Shown piece by piece: positions 8,512-16,337 of a DNA stretch of 64,000 nucleotides. Source of the DNA: Streptomyces sp. ISL-100 (GTDB lineage: Bacteria; Actinomycetota; Actinomycetes; Streptomycetales; Streptomycetaceae); NCBI RefSeq assembly GCF_018614615.1, contig NZ_JAGGOK010000076.1:1-64000 (forward strand), read 5' to 3'. Below the pieces are notes generated by a model that worked only from the letters and a program-made list of their open reading frames with translations, ran no database searches and was not told the origin of the DNA. Position 1 is the stretch's first letter. The number at the start of each line of letters is the position of its first letter. Both the position numbers and the translations under genes were made by a program.

Positions 8512-8531
8512 GCTAGCGCCGCCGCGCTAGC
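8512..8531. promoter_or_regulatory. perfect 8-bp inverted repeat before the RHH gene
   Basis: GCTAGCGC (8512-8519) and GCGCTAGC (8524-8531) form a perfect palindrome with a 4-bp spacer, ending 8 bp before the GTG at 8540. Because the only ribosome-binding-like run (GGGGG) sits one base from the GTG, the mRNA may be leaderless and the palindrome would overlap the -10 region. This is where an autoregulating ribbon-helix-helix antitoxin would bind; that role is inferred. Confidence 0.55.
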
Positions 8532-8539
8532 TTGGGGGT

Positions 8540-8767
8540 GTGGCAAAGACTCAGCTGAACGTACGGGTGGACGAGACCACCGCCGAGGCCGCGCGGCAGC
8601 GCGCCCTCCAGCGCGGGATGAGCGTGAACCGCTACATCGAGGAGCTGGTCCGACAGGACGCGGGCGAGGTGGGACGTACTTTCGTCGAGGCCGCGTCGGA
8701 CTTTATGAAGCAGTACGAATCGGTCTTCGCGGAGGAATTCGGCTCGGAGCGCGAAGGCAAGCGTTGA
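8540..8767 (+). CDS. ribbon-helix-helix antitoxin-like protein
   Basis: The 75-residue protein begins with a short beta strand (TQLNVRVDETT) followed by two helices (AEAARQRALQRG and SVNRYIEELVRQDAG), the Arc/MetJ ribbon-helix-helix fold used by many antitoxins to bind their own operator. The C-terminal 30 residues are acidic and helical (FVEAASDFMKQYESVFAEEF), a typical toxin-binding tail. The stop overlaps the TTG start of the next gene (8764) by 4 bp, so the two are translationally coupled. A palindrome at 8512-8531 is a likely operator. Assignment as antitoxin rests on fold and partner. Confidence 0.8.
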   Translation: MAKTQLNVRVDETTAEAARQRALQRGMSVNRYIEELVRQDAGEVGRTFVEAASDFMKQYESVFAEEFGSEREGKR

Positions 8768-9135
8768 CTCTCAAGATCGACCTCGCCTGGCTCCTCATGA
8801 TCGCCGAACACAAGACCCCGGGTGACCCTCAGGTGGTCGACTGGGGTGCGCTCGTCGCCGCCGTGGCCCGGCACGAGGCGGAGATATTCGGCATCCCCGT
8901 CTACAGCGATCCGGCCGCCCGCGCTGCCGCCCTGCTCCAGCTTCTGCTGCACGTGCCGGCGCTGGAGCGCTCGAACGCGATGTTCGCCTCGGCCGTCGCC
9001 TACGGCTATCTCGTCGCCTGCGGCCTGAAGGTCGTGACCTCGCCCGAGCAGGTGAGGGACTTGGCCAGGCTCGTAAAGGAGGGCAAGGCGGACGTGCGCG
9101 TGATCGCGGAAGAGCTGCGGCAGTGGAGCCTGTGA
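8764..9135 (+). CDS. Fic/Doc-like toxin component, degenerate active motif
   Basis: The 123-residue product is annotated in relatives as the toxin of a Fic-family toxin-antitoxin pair. Doc-like features are visible: an N-terminal helix (DLAWLLMIAEHKT), GALVAAVARHEAEIFG, and a core HVPALERSNAMFASAVAYGYL followed by A-C-G-L. In true Fic proteins the core is HPFx(D/E)GN(G/K)R; here His63 and Asn71 are kept but spacing differs and the Gly/Lys-Arg pair is replaced by Ala-Met. Either the AMP/phospho-transfer activity is lost or the chemistry differs. TTG start chosen because it overlaps the antitoxin stop and restores the conserved N-terminus. Confidence 0.7.
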   Translation: MTLKIDLAWLLMIAEHKTPGDPQVVDWGALVAAVARHEAEIFGIPVYSDPAARAAALLQLLLHVPALERSNAMFASAVAYGYLVACGLKVVTSPEQVRDLARLVKEGKADVRVIAEELRQWSL

Positions 9136-9145
9136 GGGTGCCGGC

Positions 9146-9844
9146 CTAAGCGACGCCTCCCGTGGGCTCGGTGGGTTCCGGCGGCCGGTGTGCCACCCCC
9201 AGCACGCAGGGCGACGACGGCAGCCTCGGGCCCTTCTCCGGTACGAACAGCCGCCGGTAGGTGCCGATCTCGAACCCCGCCGCCGCGATGCCCGCGAGCG
9301 GGTCGCGCGCGGTGTGGCACCCGCCGAAGAGCACCGGCCACACGGTGCGGTCCAGCACACGCTGCGCCGTCACCATGGCCCGTCCCTCGCCCCGGCCGTG
9401 CTCGAAGAAGCGAAGCTCCCCGCCGGGCCGCAGCACACGCTTGATCTCGGCGAGGGCGCGCGGTACGTCCCGTACGCTGCACAGCACCAGCGACACCACC
9501 GCCGCGTCGAACGCCTCGCTCTTGACCGGCAACGCCTCCGCCGCGCCCGGCACTACGTCCACCGGGACACCGGCGTCCAGGGCCGCTTTCACGGCCAACT
9601 GGCGCAGGCTGCGCTCCGGTTCGATCGCCACGACCTCGGAGACGGCCGACGGGTAGTGGGCGAAGTTCAGCCCGTTGCCGGCGCCGATCTCGATGACGCG
9701 GCCCGAGAGGCCGGACAGCAGCTCCGCGCGGTGCGCGGCCACCCCGCCTCTGAGGTCGGCCGCCGCGCTGAAGCGGGCGTAGAAGCGTGCGAAGAGCGGG
9801 TGGTGCACGGCGTTCCGGGGAACCTTGCTGCGGCGCTTCGGCAT
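9146..9844 (-). CDS. class I SAM-dependent methyltransferase
   Basis: The 232-residue protein has the Rossmann-type methyltransferase core: motif I is VIEIGAGNGLNF near residue 50, the acidic end of strand 2 is VAIEPE, and the post-motif region FDAAVVSLVLCSVRDVPRAL followed by EIKRVLRPGGELRFFEHG matches UbiE/Methyltransf_11 proteins. The N-terminus (HPLFARFYARF) is the form seen in small phospholipid- or quinone-type methyltransferases. Substrate is not determinable. It converges on the toxin gene, with 10 bp between the two stops. Confidence 0.85.
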   Translation of the reverse strand: MPKRRSKVPRNAVHHPLFARFYARFSAAADLRGGVAAHRAELLSGLSGRVIEIGAGNGLNFAHYPSAVSEVVAIEPERSLRQLAVKAALDAGVPVDVVPGAAEALPVKSEAFDAAVVSLVLCSVRDVPRALAEIKRVLRPGGELRFFEHGRGEGRAMVTAQRVLDRTVWPVLFGGCHTARDPLAGIAAAGFEIGTYRRLFVPEKGPRLPSSPCVLGVAHRPPEPTEPTGGVA

Positions 9845-9883
9845 CGCGGACCTCCTCCGGCGGGCGTACGGTTACCGCGATTC

Positions 9884-10246
9884 TTACCCCGTCGTGCCGC
9901 TCACGCCGCTCACGAAGCAGAACTCGTTGCCTTCCGGATCCAGCAGCACCTGGAAGGCGCCTTGCTCGTCGGCGACGATGCCGCCGGTTCTGGTCGCCCC
10001 GAGGCGCTCCGCCTCCGCGCTCGCCGTGGCCAGGTCGCCCGCGTGCAGGTCGAGATGAAGGCGGTTCTTGACGGCCTTCCCCTCCGGTACGCGCTGGAAC
10101 GCGACCCGGATCGAGTCCGGCGGGTCGACGTACGACCAGTCCGGACTCCGGTCGACCGGGTCGCCGCCCAGCAGGGCGGCCCAGAAGCGGACCAGTACGG
10201 CCGGCTCCGCGCAGTCGAAGACGATCTCGTCGATACGTGCTCGCAT
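9884..10246 (-). CDS. VOC family (glyoxalase-like) protein
   Basis: The 120-residue protein has one betaalphabetabetabeta module pair typical of small VOC proteins (Glyoxalase_6 type): EIVFDCAEPAVLVRFWAALL at the start, RLHLDLHAGDLATASAEAERL in the middle and VLLDPEGNEFCFV at the end, which supplies the metal-ligand Glu in active members. Catalytic or resistance roles are possible but not provable. A second protein of the same type lies at 18481-18867 and shares the motif of a Lys-Asn-Arg-x-His-Leu-Asp strand. Confidence 0.82.
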   Translation of the reverse strand: MRARIDEIVFDCAEPAVLVRFWAALLGGDPVDRSPDWSYVDPPDSIRVAFQRVPEGKAVKNRLHLDLHAGDLATASAEAERLGATRTGGIVADEQGAFQVLLDPEGNEFCFVSGVSGTTG

Positions 10247-10294
10247 GGCGACGACCTTACGGGCGTTACGTGTGTACGGTCATGCGGGCGAGCG

Positions 10295-10990
10295 TTACGG
10301 GCGCCAGGTGCCGCCGAGCGGGGGCGCGAGCCAAGTCGTGGCGCGGGTACGGAATTCGGCGGGGGCCAGGGCTCCCGCGCCCTCGGGGACGGCGCCGAGC
10401 AGGGGGGCTCCTCCGGCTGCCTCGGGCAGGTCTGTGAGATTGCAGCGTTCGGCGAGGCCGGGGGCGCTGGGCCAGCTGCCGACGACGACTCCGAGCATCT
10501 CGATGCCGCGGGCGCGCAGGGCCTCGGCGGTCAGTGCCGTCGAATTCAGCGTGCCGAGGGCGGCCGGGGTGACGACGAGGACGGGGGCGCCGAGGAGGCG
10601 GGCGGCGTCGGCAAGGGTGGCGCCTTCGTCGTCGAAGCGGACGAGGAGGCCGCCGGCGCCTTCGACGAGTACGAGGTCGTACTCGGCGGCGAGCGTCGCT
10701 GCCGCCGTGGCGACGTCGTGCGGCCGTACGGGGGGCAGGCCGGCGCGGCGGGCGGCGGTCGCGGGCGCCAGTGGCTCGGGGAATCGGGCGAGTTCGACCG
10801 CCGCGACTCCGTCGCCCGCGAGACGCGCCACCTCATGGGCATCTCCCGGCTCTCCCGGGGCGAGTCCGGTCTGGGCGGGTTTGAGCACGGCGACGGTGCG
10901 GCCCTGGGTTCGGGCGACGGCTGCGAGTGCGGCCGTGACGACGGTCTTGCCGATCTCGGTTCCGGTGCCGCTGACGACGACGACAGCCAT
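10295..10990 (-). CDS. bioD: dethiobiotin synthetase
   Basis: BioD forms the ureido ring of dethiobiotin from 7,8-diaminopelargonate, CO2 and ATP. The P-loop variant GTGTEIGKTVV is at residues 8-18, KPAQTG (catalytic Lys) near 38, and VEGAGGLLV near 108. The frame is open upstream to 11179, but that portion translates through an intergenic hairpin repeat; the ATG at 10990 gives the canonical start M-A-V-V-V-V-S-G-T-G and a length of 231 residues, normal for the family. It follows bioA on the same strand with a 214-bp gap containing the repeat. Confidence 0.93.
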   Translation of the reverse strand: MAVVVVSGTGTEIGKTVVTAALAAVARTQGRTVAVLKPAQTGLAPGEPGDAHEVARLAGDGVAAVELARFPEPLAPATAARRAGLPPVRPHDVATAAATLAAEYDLVLVEGAGGLLVRFDDEGATLADAARLLGAPVLVVTPAALGTLNSTALTAEALRARGIEMLGVVVGSWPSAPGLAERCNLTDLPEAAGGAPLLGAVPEGAGALAPAEFRTRATTWLAPPLGGTWRP

Positions 10991-11084
10991 GCGGTGCGCT
11001 CCTGGTGGTTGTTTTTGTGGCTGGCGTGAGTGGGAGCTTTTCCCCCTACCCGCCCCTTCCCGGTTGTGACATTTGCGGCTCCGC

Positions 11085-11180
11085 CGCGTGGGGACTCCGC
11101 CCCAGACCCCGCTCCTCAAACGCCGGAGGGGCTGGAGGGGTGCGGGAGCGTATCCAGCCCGTCCGGCGTTTGAGGACAAC
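11085..11180. repeat. Streptomyces intergenic hairpin repeat, copy 1
   Basis: CCTCAAACGCCGGA (11114-11127) pairs perfectly with TCCGGCGTTTGAGG (11162-11175), and the inner GGGGCTGGA pairs with TCCAGCCC. It is preceded by the run CCCCAGACCCCGCTC. A near-identical element occurs at 38928-39003. Such repeats are common between genes in Streptomyces and probably act as bidirectional terminators or mRNA stabilisers. Here it separates bioA from bioD. Confidence 0.8.
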
Positions 11181-11204
11181 GCCCACGGCCCGTCCCGGGA
11201 CCGC

Positions 11205-12521
11205 TCACGCGCCCGCTGTTGCCGCCGCCGCCCGTACCGCCCCGCAGATGCGGGCCAGGTCCGTGTCGTTCGTGACGTACGGCGGCATCGTGTAGATCAG
11301 GTCACGGAACGGCCGTAGCCAGACGCCCTCCCGCACCACAGCTTCCGTCGCCGCCGACATGGCGGCTTCGTCAAGAGCACGGTCCAGTTGTACGACGCCG
11401 ATCGCCCCCAGCACGCGTACGTCACGCACGCCCGGCAGTTCCGCCACCTCTGCCAGGCCGTCGCGCAGACCCGCTTCGATGCGCTTGACCTCGCCCTGCC
11501 AGTCCTGGCCGAGCAGCAGGTCGATCGAGGCGCAGGCCACCGCGGCCGCCAGCGGGTTGCCCATGAACGTCGGGCCGTGGGCCAGGACCGGAACCTCGCC
11601 GCGCGAGATCCCGTCGGCCACCTCGGACGTACACAGCGTCGCCGCCATCGTCAGATAACCACCGGTCAGCGCCTTGCCCAGACACAGCACATCGGGCGAG
11701 ACCGACGCGTGCTCCGACGCGAAAAGCGTTCCCGTACGGCCGAACCCTGTCGCGATCTCGTCGAAGACCAGCAGCACGCCGTGCTCGTCGCACGCCTCCC
11801 GCAGCACCCGCAGGTACTCGGGGGAGTGGAAGCGCATCCCGCCCGCGCCCTGCACCACCGGCTCGACGATCACCGCGGCCAGTTCGTCCGCGTGGCGGGC
11901 GATCAGTGCGCGCAGGTGGTCGGCGTACGCCGTGTCGTACGTGTCGTACGACGCCGGCGGCGCGTCCGCGAAGAGCTGGCGCGGCAGCGCCCCCTGCCAC
12001 AGCTCGTGCATCCCGCCCTTGGGGTCGCACACCGACATCGGCTGCCAGGTGTCCCCGTGGTATCCGCCGCGCCAGGTCAGCAACCGCTGCTTACCGGGGC
12101 GGCCGACCGAGCGCCAGTACTGGAGGCACATCTTGACCGCGACCTCGACCGACACCGACCCGGAGTCGGACAGGAACACGTGCCGCAGGGGCTCCGGCGT
12201 GATCTCCACCAGCTTCGCGGCCAGGCGAACGGCCGGCTCATGGGTGAGCCCGCCGAACATCACATGGCTCATCCGGTCGAGCTGACCGCGCGCCGCCTCG
12301 TTGAGGACGGGGTGGTTGTAGCCGTGGACGGCCGACCACCAGGACGACATGCCGTCGATCAACTCGTCCTGGCCGTGCGCGGGCTGAGCGAGTCGCAGCC
12401 GTACACCGGACGCGGACTCCACCAGCAGCGGCTCCGCCCGTCCCGGCATCGGACCGTACGGATGCCAGACGTGGTCGCGGTCCAGCTTGAGCAGCTCGGT
12501 GGGGGAGAGGGGGTCAGGCAT
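11205..12521 (-). CDS. bioA: adenosylmethionine-8-amino-7-oxononanoate aminotransferase
   Basis: BioA is the PLP-dependent class III aminotransferase that makes 7,8-diaminopelargonate from KAPA with SAM as amino donor. Seen are DHVWHPYGPM near the start (substrate contact), GYHGDTW, DEIATGFGRTG with the PLP-binding Asp, and LGKALTGGY with the Schiff-base Lys. The open frame extends to 12662, but the ATG at 12521 gives M-P-D-P-L-S-P-T-E-L-L and overlaps bioB's last 8 bases, the usual translational coupling. Product is 438 residues. It is the second gene of the bioB-bioA unit. Confidence 0.94.
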   Translation of the reverse strand: MPDPLSPTELLKLDRDHVWHPYGPMPGRAEPLLVESASGVRLRLAQPAHGQDELIDGMSSWWSAVHGYNHPVLNEAARGQLDRMSHVMFGGLTHEPAVRLAAKLVEITPEPLRHVFLSDSGSVSVEVAVKMCLQYWRSVGRPGKQRLLTWRGGYHGDTWQPMSVCDPKGGMHELWQGALPRQLFADAPPASYDTYDTAYADHLRALIARHADELAAVIVEPVVQGAGGMRFHSPEYLRVLREACDEHGVLLVFDEIATGFGRTGTLFASEHASVSPDVLCLGKALTGGYLTMAATLCTSEVADGISRGEVPVLAHGPTFMGNPLAAAVACASIDLLLGQDWQGEVKRIEAGLRDGLAEVAELPGVRDVRVLGAIGVVQLDRALDEAAMSAATEAVVREGVWLRPFRDLIYTMPPYVTNDTDLARICGAVRAAAATAGA

Positions 12522-13668
12522 TGGGCGCGAGGTCCGTTCCGGCACCGCGTCGGCGTACCGACACCAGGTCCGTACGGGCGGCCGGAATCTCCGGGGCCTC
12601 CGCTTCGGCCGCCGGCTCGCCGCATGCCGTCGGCTCACCGCACGCCGACGCGCAGCCGCCATCGCCCCGGTGCTCCGGCAACGTCGTCGTGTCCGTTCCC
12701 TCCACCTCGAAACCGGCGTCGGCGATCATCTCCAGGTCGGCCTGGCCGGCCTGGCCCTCACTCGTCAGGTAGTCGCCGAGGAAGATCGAGTTGACCAGGT
12801 GGAGGGCCAGCGGCTGCATCGTGCGCAGGTGCACCTCGCGCCCGCCCGCGAGCCGTACCTCCACGTCCGGGCAGACGAACCGCACCATCGCCAGAATCCG
12901 CAGCGCCCGCTGCGGCGTCAGGTTCCACTCCTTGGCGAGCGGCGTCCCCTCGAAGGGGATCAGGAAGTTCACCGGCACCGAGTCCGGGTCGAGCTCGCGC
13001 AGCGCGAAGACGACGTCCACCAGGTCGGCGTCCGTCTCACCCATGCCTGCGATCAGACCCGAGCACGCGGACATGCCCGCGGCCTGCGCCGCCTGGACGG
13101 TCTCGACGCGGTCGGCATAGGTGTGGGTGGTGGTGATGCCGCCGTACGTCGCCTCGGACGTGTTCAGGTTGTGGTTGTACGCGTCCGCACCCGCCGCCCG
13201 CAGCCGCTCCGCCTGCCCGTCAGACAACAGCCCGAGGCAGGCGCACACCTCGACGTCCTCGTTCTGGTCCTTGATCGCCTCAATCGTCTTAGAGACGCGG
13301 TCGACGTCCTTGTCCGTCGGCCCGCGCCCGCTCGCCACCAGGCACACCCGCTTCGCACCGCCCGCGACGCCCGCGGCCGCGGCCTTCGACGCCTCGTCGG
13401 GCTTCAGCCACGTGTACTTCAGGATCTCGGCCTTCGAGCCGAGCCGCTGCGAGCAGTAGGAACAGTCCTCAGGGCACAGGCCCGACTTGAGGTTGACGAG
13501 ATAGTTCAGTTTCACCCGCCGTCCGAACCACTGGCGGCGTACCTTTCCGGCCGCGGCCACCACATCGAGCAGCTCGTCGTCGGAGGTCGCCAGCACGGCG
13601 AGCGCTTCTTCGCGGGTCGGCAGCTCGCGCCGCAGCCCCTTCTCCACCAGCGTGTTCAGCAGGTCCAT
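12514..13668 (-). CDS. bioB: biotin synthase
   Basis: BioB is the radical SAM enzyme that inserts sulfur into dethiobiotin. The 4Fe-4S motif is CPEDCSYC near residue 62 and the conserved YNHNLNTSE block lies near residue 170. The first 330 residues match the family; the last 50 (from about TTTLPEHRGDGGCASACGEP) are an Ala/Glu/Cys-rich tail often seen in Streptomyces BioB. It is first in the bioB-bioA unit, is divergent from bioF, and the shared intergenic region carries a palindrome and a triple direct repeat. Confidence 0.95.
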   Translation of the reverse strand: MDLLNTLVEKGLRRELPTREEALAVLATSDDELLDVVAAAGKVRRQWFGRRVKLNYLVNLKSGLCPEDCSYCSQRLGSKAEILKYTWLKPDEASKAAAAGVAGGAKRVCLVASGRGPTDKDVDRVSKTIEAIKDQNEDVEVCACLGLLSDGQAERLRAAGADAYNHNLNTSEATYGGITTTHTYADRVETVQAAQAAGMSACSGLIAGMGETDADLVDVVFALRELDPDSVPVNFLIPFEGTPLAKEWNLTPQRALRILAMVRFVCPDVEVRLAGGREVHLRTMQPLALHLVNSIFLGDYLTSEGQAGQADLEMIADAGFEVEGTDTTTLPEHRGDGGCASACGEPTACGEPAAEAEAPEIPAARTDLVSVRRRGAGTDLAPNA

Positions 13669-13734
13669 GAAGCCGATCCTGGACTACGGCACCACCTGTG
13701 GCCAAGGAGGAACCGCACAAGAGCGGCCTCACGA

Positions 13735-13754
13735 GGTGTGGGTATTGCCACACC
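13735..13754. promoter_or_regulatory. inverted repeat in the bioB-bioF intergenic region
   Basis: GGTGTGG (13735-13741) and CCACACC (13748-13754) form a perfect inverted repeat with a 6-bp AT-containing spacer. It is about 65 bp upstream of the bioB start and 80 bp upstream of the bioF start, a good place for a regulator of both transcripts. I cannot tie it to a known biotin regulator site from the sequence. Confidence 0.45.
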
Positions 13755-13790
13755 CTGACCTCGCGCGCGCCCGGCTAGTGTCTGTGGGCT

Positions 13791-13826
13791 GCCTACAAAA
13801 GAGCCTACAAAAGGGCCTACCAAGGG
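13791..13826 (+). repeat. three tandem 12-bp repeats in the bioF leader
   Basis: GCCTACAAAAGA, GCCTACAAAAGG and GCCTACCAAGGG follow each other without gap (13791-13802, 13803-13814, 13815-13826) and stop 8 bp before the bioF ATG. The A-rich, G-ending units look like three successive ribosome-binding-type segments; the last, AAGGGA, is the likely Shine-Dalgarno. Copy number could vary by slippage. Confidence 0.75.
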
Positions 13827-13834
13827 ACTCCGCC

Positions 13835-14992
13835 ATGCCCCAGGGACCGTTCGACCCGTTCGGCTGGATCGACGAGCAGGCGGCGCTGCGCGCCAGGGCC
13901 GGGCTCGTCAGGACCCTGCGCCCACGCCCCGCCGAGTCCCCCCTGCTCGACCTCGCGAGCAACGACTACCTCGGACTCACCCACCGCCCGGAGGTCACCT
14001 CCGCCGCCGCGGAGGCCGCCCGCCGCTGGGGCGGCGGCGCCACCGGCTCCCGGCTCGTCACCGGCAGCACCCAACTGCACGCCGAACTTGAGCGGGAATT
14101 GGCCGATTTCTGCGGGTTCGAGGCGGCCCTCGTCCTTTCCTCCGGTTACGCCGCCAACCTCGCCGCCCTCACCGCGCTCGGCGGTCACGGTTCGCTGATC
14201 GTCTCCGACGCCCTCAACCACGCCTCGATCGTCGACGGCTGCCGGCTCTCGCGCGCCACCACCTCGGTCGTGCCGCACGCCGACCCCGACGCCGTACGCA
14301 AGACGCTCGACGCGCACGACGGCCGCGCCCTCGCCGTCACCGACTCCGTCTTCTCGGTCGACGGCGACGCCGCGCCCCTGCCGGAACTGGCGGCCGCCTG
14401 CCGCGCGTACGGAGCCGCCCTCCTCGTCGATGACGCCCACGGCCTCGGGGTACTCGGCGACGGAGGCAGGGGCGCACTGAACGCGGCGGGCCTGGCGGGT
14501 ACGGACGGCGTGGTCGCCACCCTCACGCTCTCCAAGTCTCTGGGCAGCCAGGGCGGAGCGGTCCTCGGCCCGGCCCGGGTCATCGACCACCTGGTCAACA
14601 CGGCCCGTACGTTCATCTTCGACACCGGTCTTGCGCCGGCTGCCGCGGGTGCCGCGCTGGCGAGCGTACGGCTGCTGCGCCGGGAGCCGGAGCTGGCGGC
14701 GAGGGCCCGTGCCGTCGCGGTGTCGCTGCACCGGGGACTGACGGACGCGGGCCTGTCCGCCGTACGCCCGGACGCCGCCGTGGTGTCGGTTCTGGCGCCC
14801 TCGCCGGAGGCGGCGGTGCGGTGGGCCGCTGACTGCCGGGCGGCCGGTCTGGTGGTGGGCTGTTTCCGTCCGCCTTCGGTGCCGGACGGGATCTCCCGGC
14901 TCAGGCTGACCGCTCGGGCGGACCTGACCGACCAGCAGATCGAGGAAGCGGTGGCCACGGTCGTGCGGACCGCGCCCACCGCCGCCTTCTGA
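13835..14992 (+). CDS. bioF: 8-amino-7-oxononanoate synthase
   Basis: BioF condenses pimeloyl-thioester with alanine, using PLP, to give KAPA, the first ring-assembly step. The sequence shows ASNDYLGLTHRPEV near residue 37, the PLP-stacking region DALNHASIVDG, DDAHGLG (Asp binding PLP N1) and TLSKSLGSQGG with the Schiff-base Lys. Upstream in-frame codons to 13652 lie over the bioB promoter; ATG 13835 is preceded by AAGGGA and gives 385 residues. It is divergent from bioB, so biotin genes in this locus form two transcripts. Confidence 0.93.
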   Translation: MPQGPFDPFGWIDEQAALRARAGLVRTLRPRPAESPLLDLASNDYLGLTHRPEVTSAAAEAARRWGGGATGSRLVTGSTQLHAELERELADFCGFEAALVLSSGYAANLAALTALGGHGSLIVSDALNHASIVDGCRLSRATTSVVPHADPDAVRKTLDAHDGRALAVTDSVFSVDGDAAPLPELAAACRAYGAALLVDDAHGLGVLGDGGRGALNAAGLAGTDGVVATLTLSKSLGSQGGAVLGPARVIDHLVNTARTFIFDTGLAPAAAGAALASVRLLRREPELAARARAVAVSLHRGLTDAGLSAVRPDAAVVSVLAPSPEAAVRWAADCRAAGLVVGCFRPPSVPDGISRLRLTARADLTDQQIEEAVATVVRTAPTAAF

Positions 14993-15003
14993 CACTCACT
15001 GGG

Positions 15004-15240
15004 TCAACTTCCCGCGCCGAGCGCCTCGTCGCGCACCGCCGACAGGAAGCATGTCCACGTGTCCGCCGCGAAGAGCAGGGCGGGTCGTGTGACGTTCTTG
15101 GAATCGCGCACGGCCAGCAGGCCGTCGGCGAGGCGGGCCGCCTCGACGCAGTTGTTCATCCCGGTGCTGCGGCTGCTGCGCTGCCACTGGGGTCCGTGGG
15201 GGGAAGTGCTGGAAGGTACGTTCGCAAGGGGTGCGGACAT
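15004..15240 (-). CDS. DUF397 domain protein
   Basis: The 78-residue protein carries the DUF397 signature: WQRSSRSTGMNNCVEAARL followed by LLAVRDSKNVTRPALLF and a Trp-containing end (WTCFLSAV). These small proteins are encoded next to XRE-DUF5753 regulators in Streptomyces and act with them in developmental or antibiotic control (WhiJ/AbaA-type clusters). It lies 9 bp downstream of the XRE gene on the same strand, so the two are cotranscribed. It converges on bioF. Confidence 0.85.
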   Translation of the reverse strand: MSAPLANVPSSTSPHGPQWQRSSRSTGMNNCVEAARLADGLLAVRDSKNVTRPALLFAADTWTCFLSAVRDEALGAGS

Positions 15241-15249
15241 GGTGCCTCC

Positions 15250-16110
15250 CTACCGGACATCGCCGATGCGGGCGATGAGAGCGGATGACTCCTGGGGTGA
15301 AAGGGCCTGTGCCTGAAGTGTGTTGAACGCGGCGTCGTACGCCTTGAGGTCTTCTTTCCGTTCGAGGTAGAGACTACTCGTCAAGTGGTCGATAACAACC
15401 ACATTCAGATCAACTATGTTCGGAAAGGAGAAGATAATGAAAGGGCCCGTGAGTCCAATGTGCGCTCCGGACTCGAACGGCAGCACCTGTAAACGGACAT
15501 GAGGCAATTCTGCCACCGCCAGTAACTTCCGTAACTGCTCTTTCATGATCTGCCGGCCGCCCACCGGCCGACGCAGAACCGCCTCGTCCAGCACCGCACT
15601 CAATTCCAGTGGCGCCGCCGCCCGCAGCACCTTCTGGCGGGCGATCCGCACCTCGACCAGCGAATCGACTTTCGTCGCCGGCAGGTGCGCCAGCGCGGCC
15701 CGTGTCACCGCCCGCGCGTAGTCCGGCGTCTGGAGCAGACCGGGCACCACCGTGGTCTCCAGCGTGCGCGCCGAACTCGCCTGCGACTCCAGGCTGATGA
15801 GGTCACGGTACTGGGGCGGCAGCAGGCCGCGGTACGCATGCCACCAGTGCCGGCCGCCCTCGTGGGCCGGCGGTCCGGTCAACGCGTCCACCAGTTCCAT
15901 GAGTTGGGGATCCGTCACTCCGTACGCGTCGAGCAGCCGGGTCACGTCGGACGGCTTCACGGCGCTGCGCCCCGTCTCGATCCTGCTCACCTTGGACTGG
16001 TGCCACCCGACCAGGCGGGCGGCCTCGGGGCTGGTGAGCCCCGCCCTGTCGCGCAGTCTCCGCAGCTCCTCGCCGAGCTTGCGCCGACGTACCGCCGGAC
16101 TGTGCCGCAT
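15250..16110 (-). CDS. XRE-family regulator with DUF5753, two TTA codons
   Basis: The N-terminal helix-turn-helix (about residues 10-70: LGEELRRLRDRAGLTSPEAA then WHQSKVSRIETG) is followed by a DUF5753 domain (about 95-280) containing FSFPNIVDLNVVVIDHLTSS. This is the WhiJ-like family that works with DUF397 proteins. ATG 16110 gives the standard M-R-H-S-P-A-V-R-R-R-K-L start; the longer frame to 16221 covers an AT-rich promoter. Leu193 and Leu196 are TTA codons (plus-strand 15532-15534 and 15523-15525), so full translation should require the bldA tRNA. The local base composition around 15360-15550 is also lower in GC than its neighbours. Confidence 0.88.
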   Translation of the reverse strand: MRHSPAVRRRKLGEELRRLRDRAGLTSPEAARLVGWHQSKVSRIETGRSAVKPSDVTRLLDAYGVTDPQLMELVDALTGPPAHEGGRHWWHAYRGLLPPQYRDLISLESQASSARTLETTVVPGLLQTPDYARAVTRAALAHLPATKVDSLVEVRIARQKVLRAAAPLELSAVLDEAVLRRPVGGRQIMKEQLRKLLAVAELPHVRLQVLPFESGAHIGLTGPFIIFSFPNIVDLNVVVIDHLTSSLYLERKEDLKAYDAAFNTLQAQALSPQESSALIARIGDVR

Positions 16111-16198
16111 TTCCGCCTCCCTCCAACGGGCGAGGATGCACGGGTACGAGCCCGAATACGGTCTCGCGTAGCAGAGTTCACCGCTTTGAGCGACAGAT

Positions 16199-16225
16199 AT
16201 ATGCATATCTTGGGGGATCACCCCC
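16199..16225. promoter_or_regulatory. palindromes between the divergent XRE and HATPase genes
   Basis: A perfect 10-bp palindrome ATATGCATAT (16199-16208) is followed by GGGGG-ATCA-CCCCC (16212-16225). They occupy the middle of the 227-bp divergent intergenic region and are much more AT-rich than the flanks. Either could be the operator of the XRE regulator; this is inference. Confidence 0.4.
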
Positions 16226-16337
16226 TATCGCGGCACCATGAGTGGCACTCTGGCGCGAAGCACAATCCGAGGCCGTCCTCGAAGTTCATCCGCTACGAGT
16301 CGGAGTCCGGCCCCGGTGGGAAAGGGACAGCGTCGCC

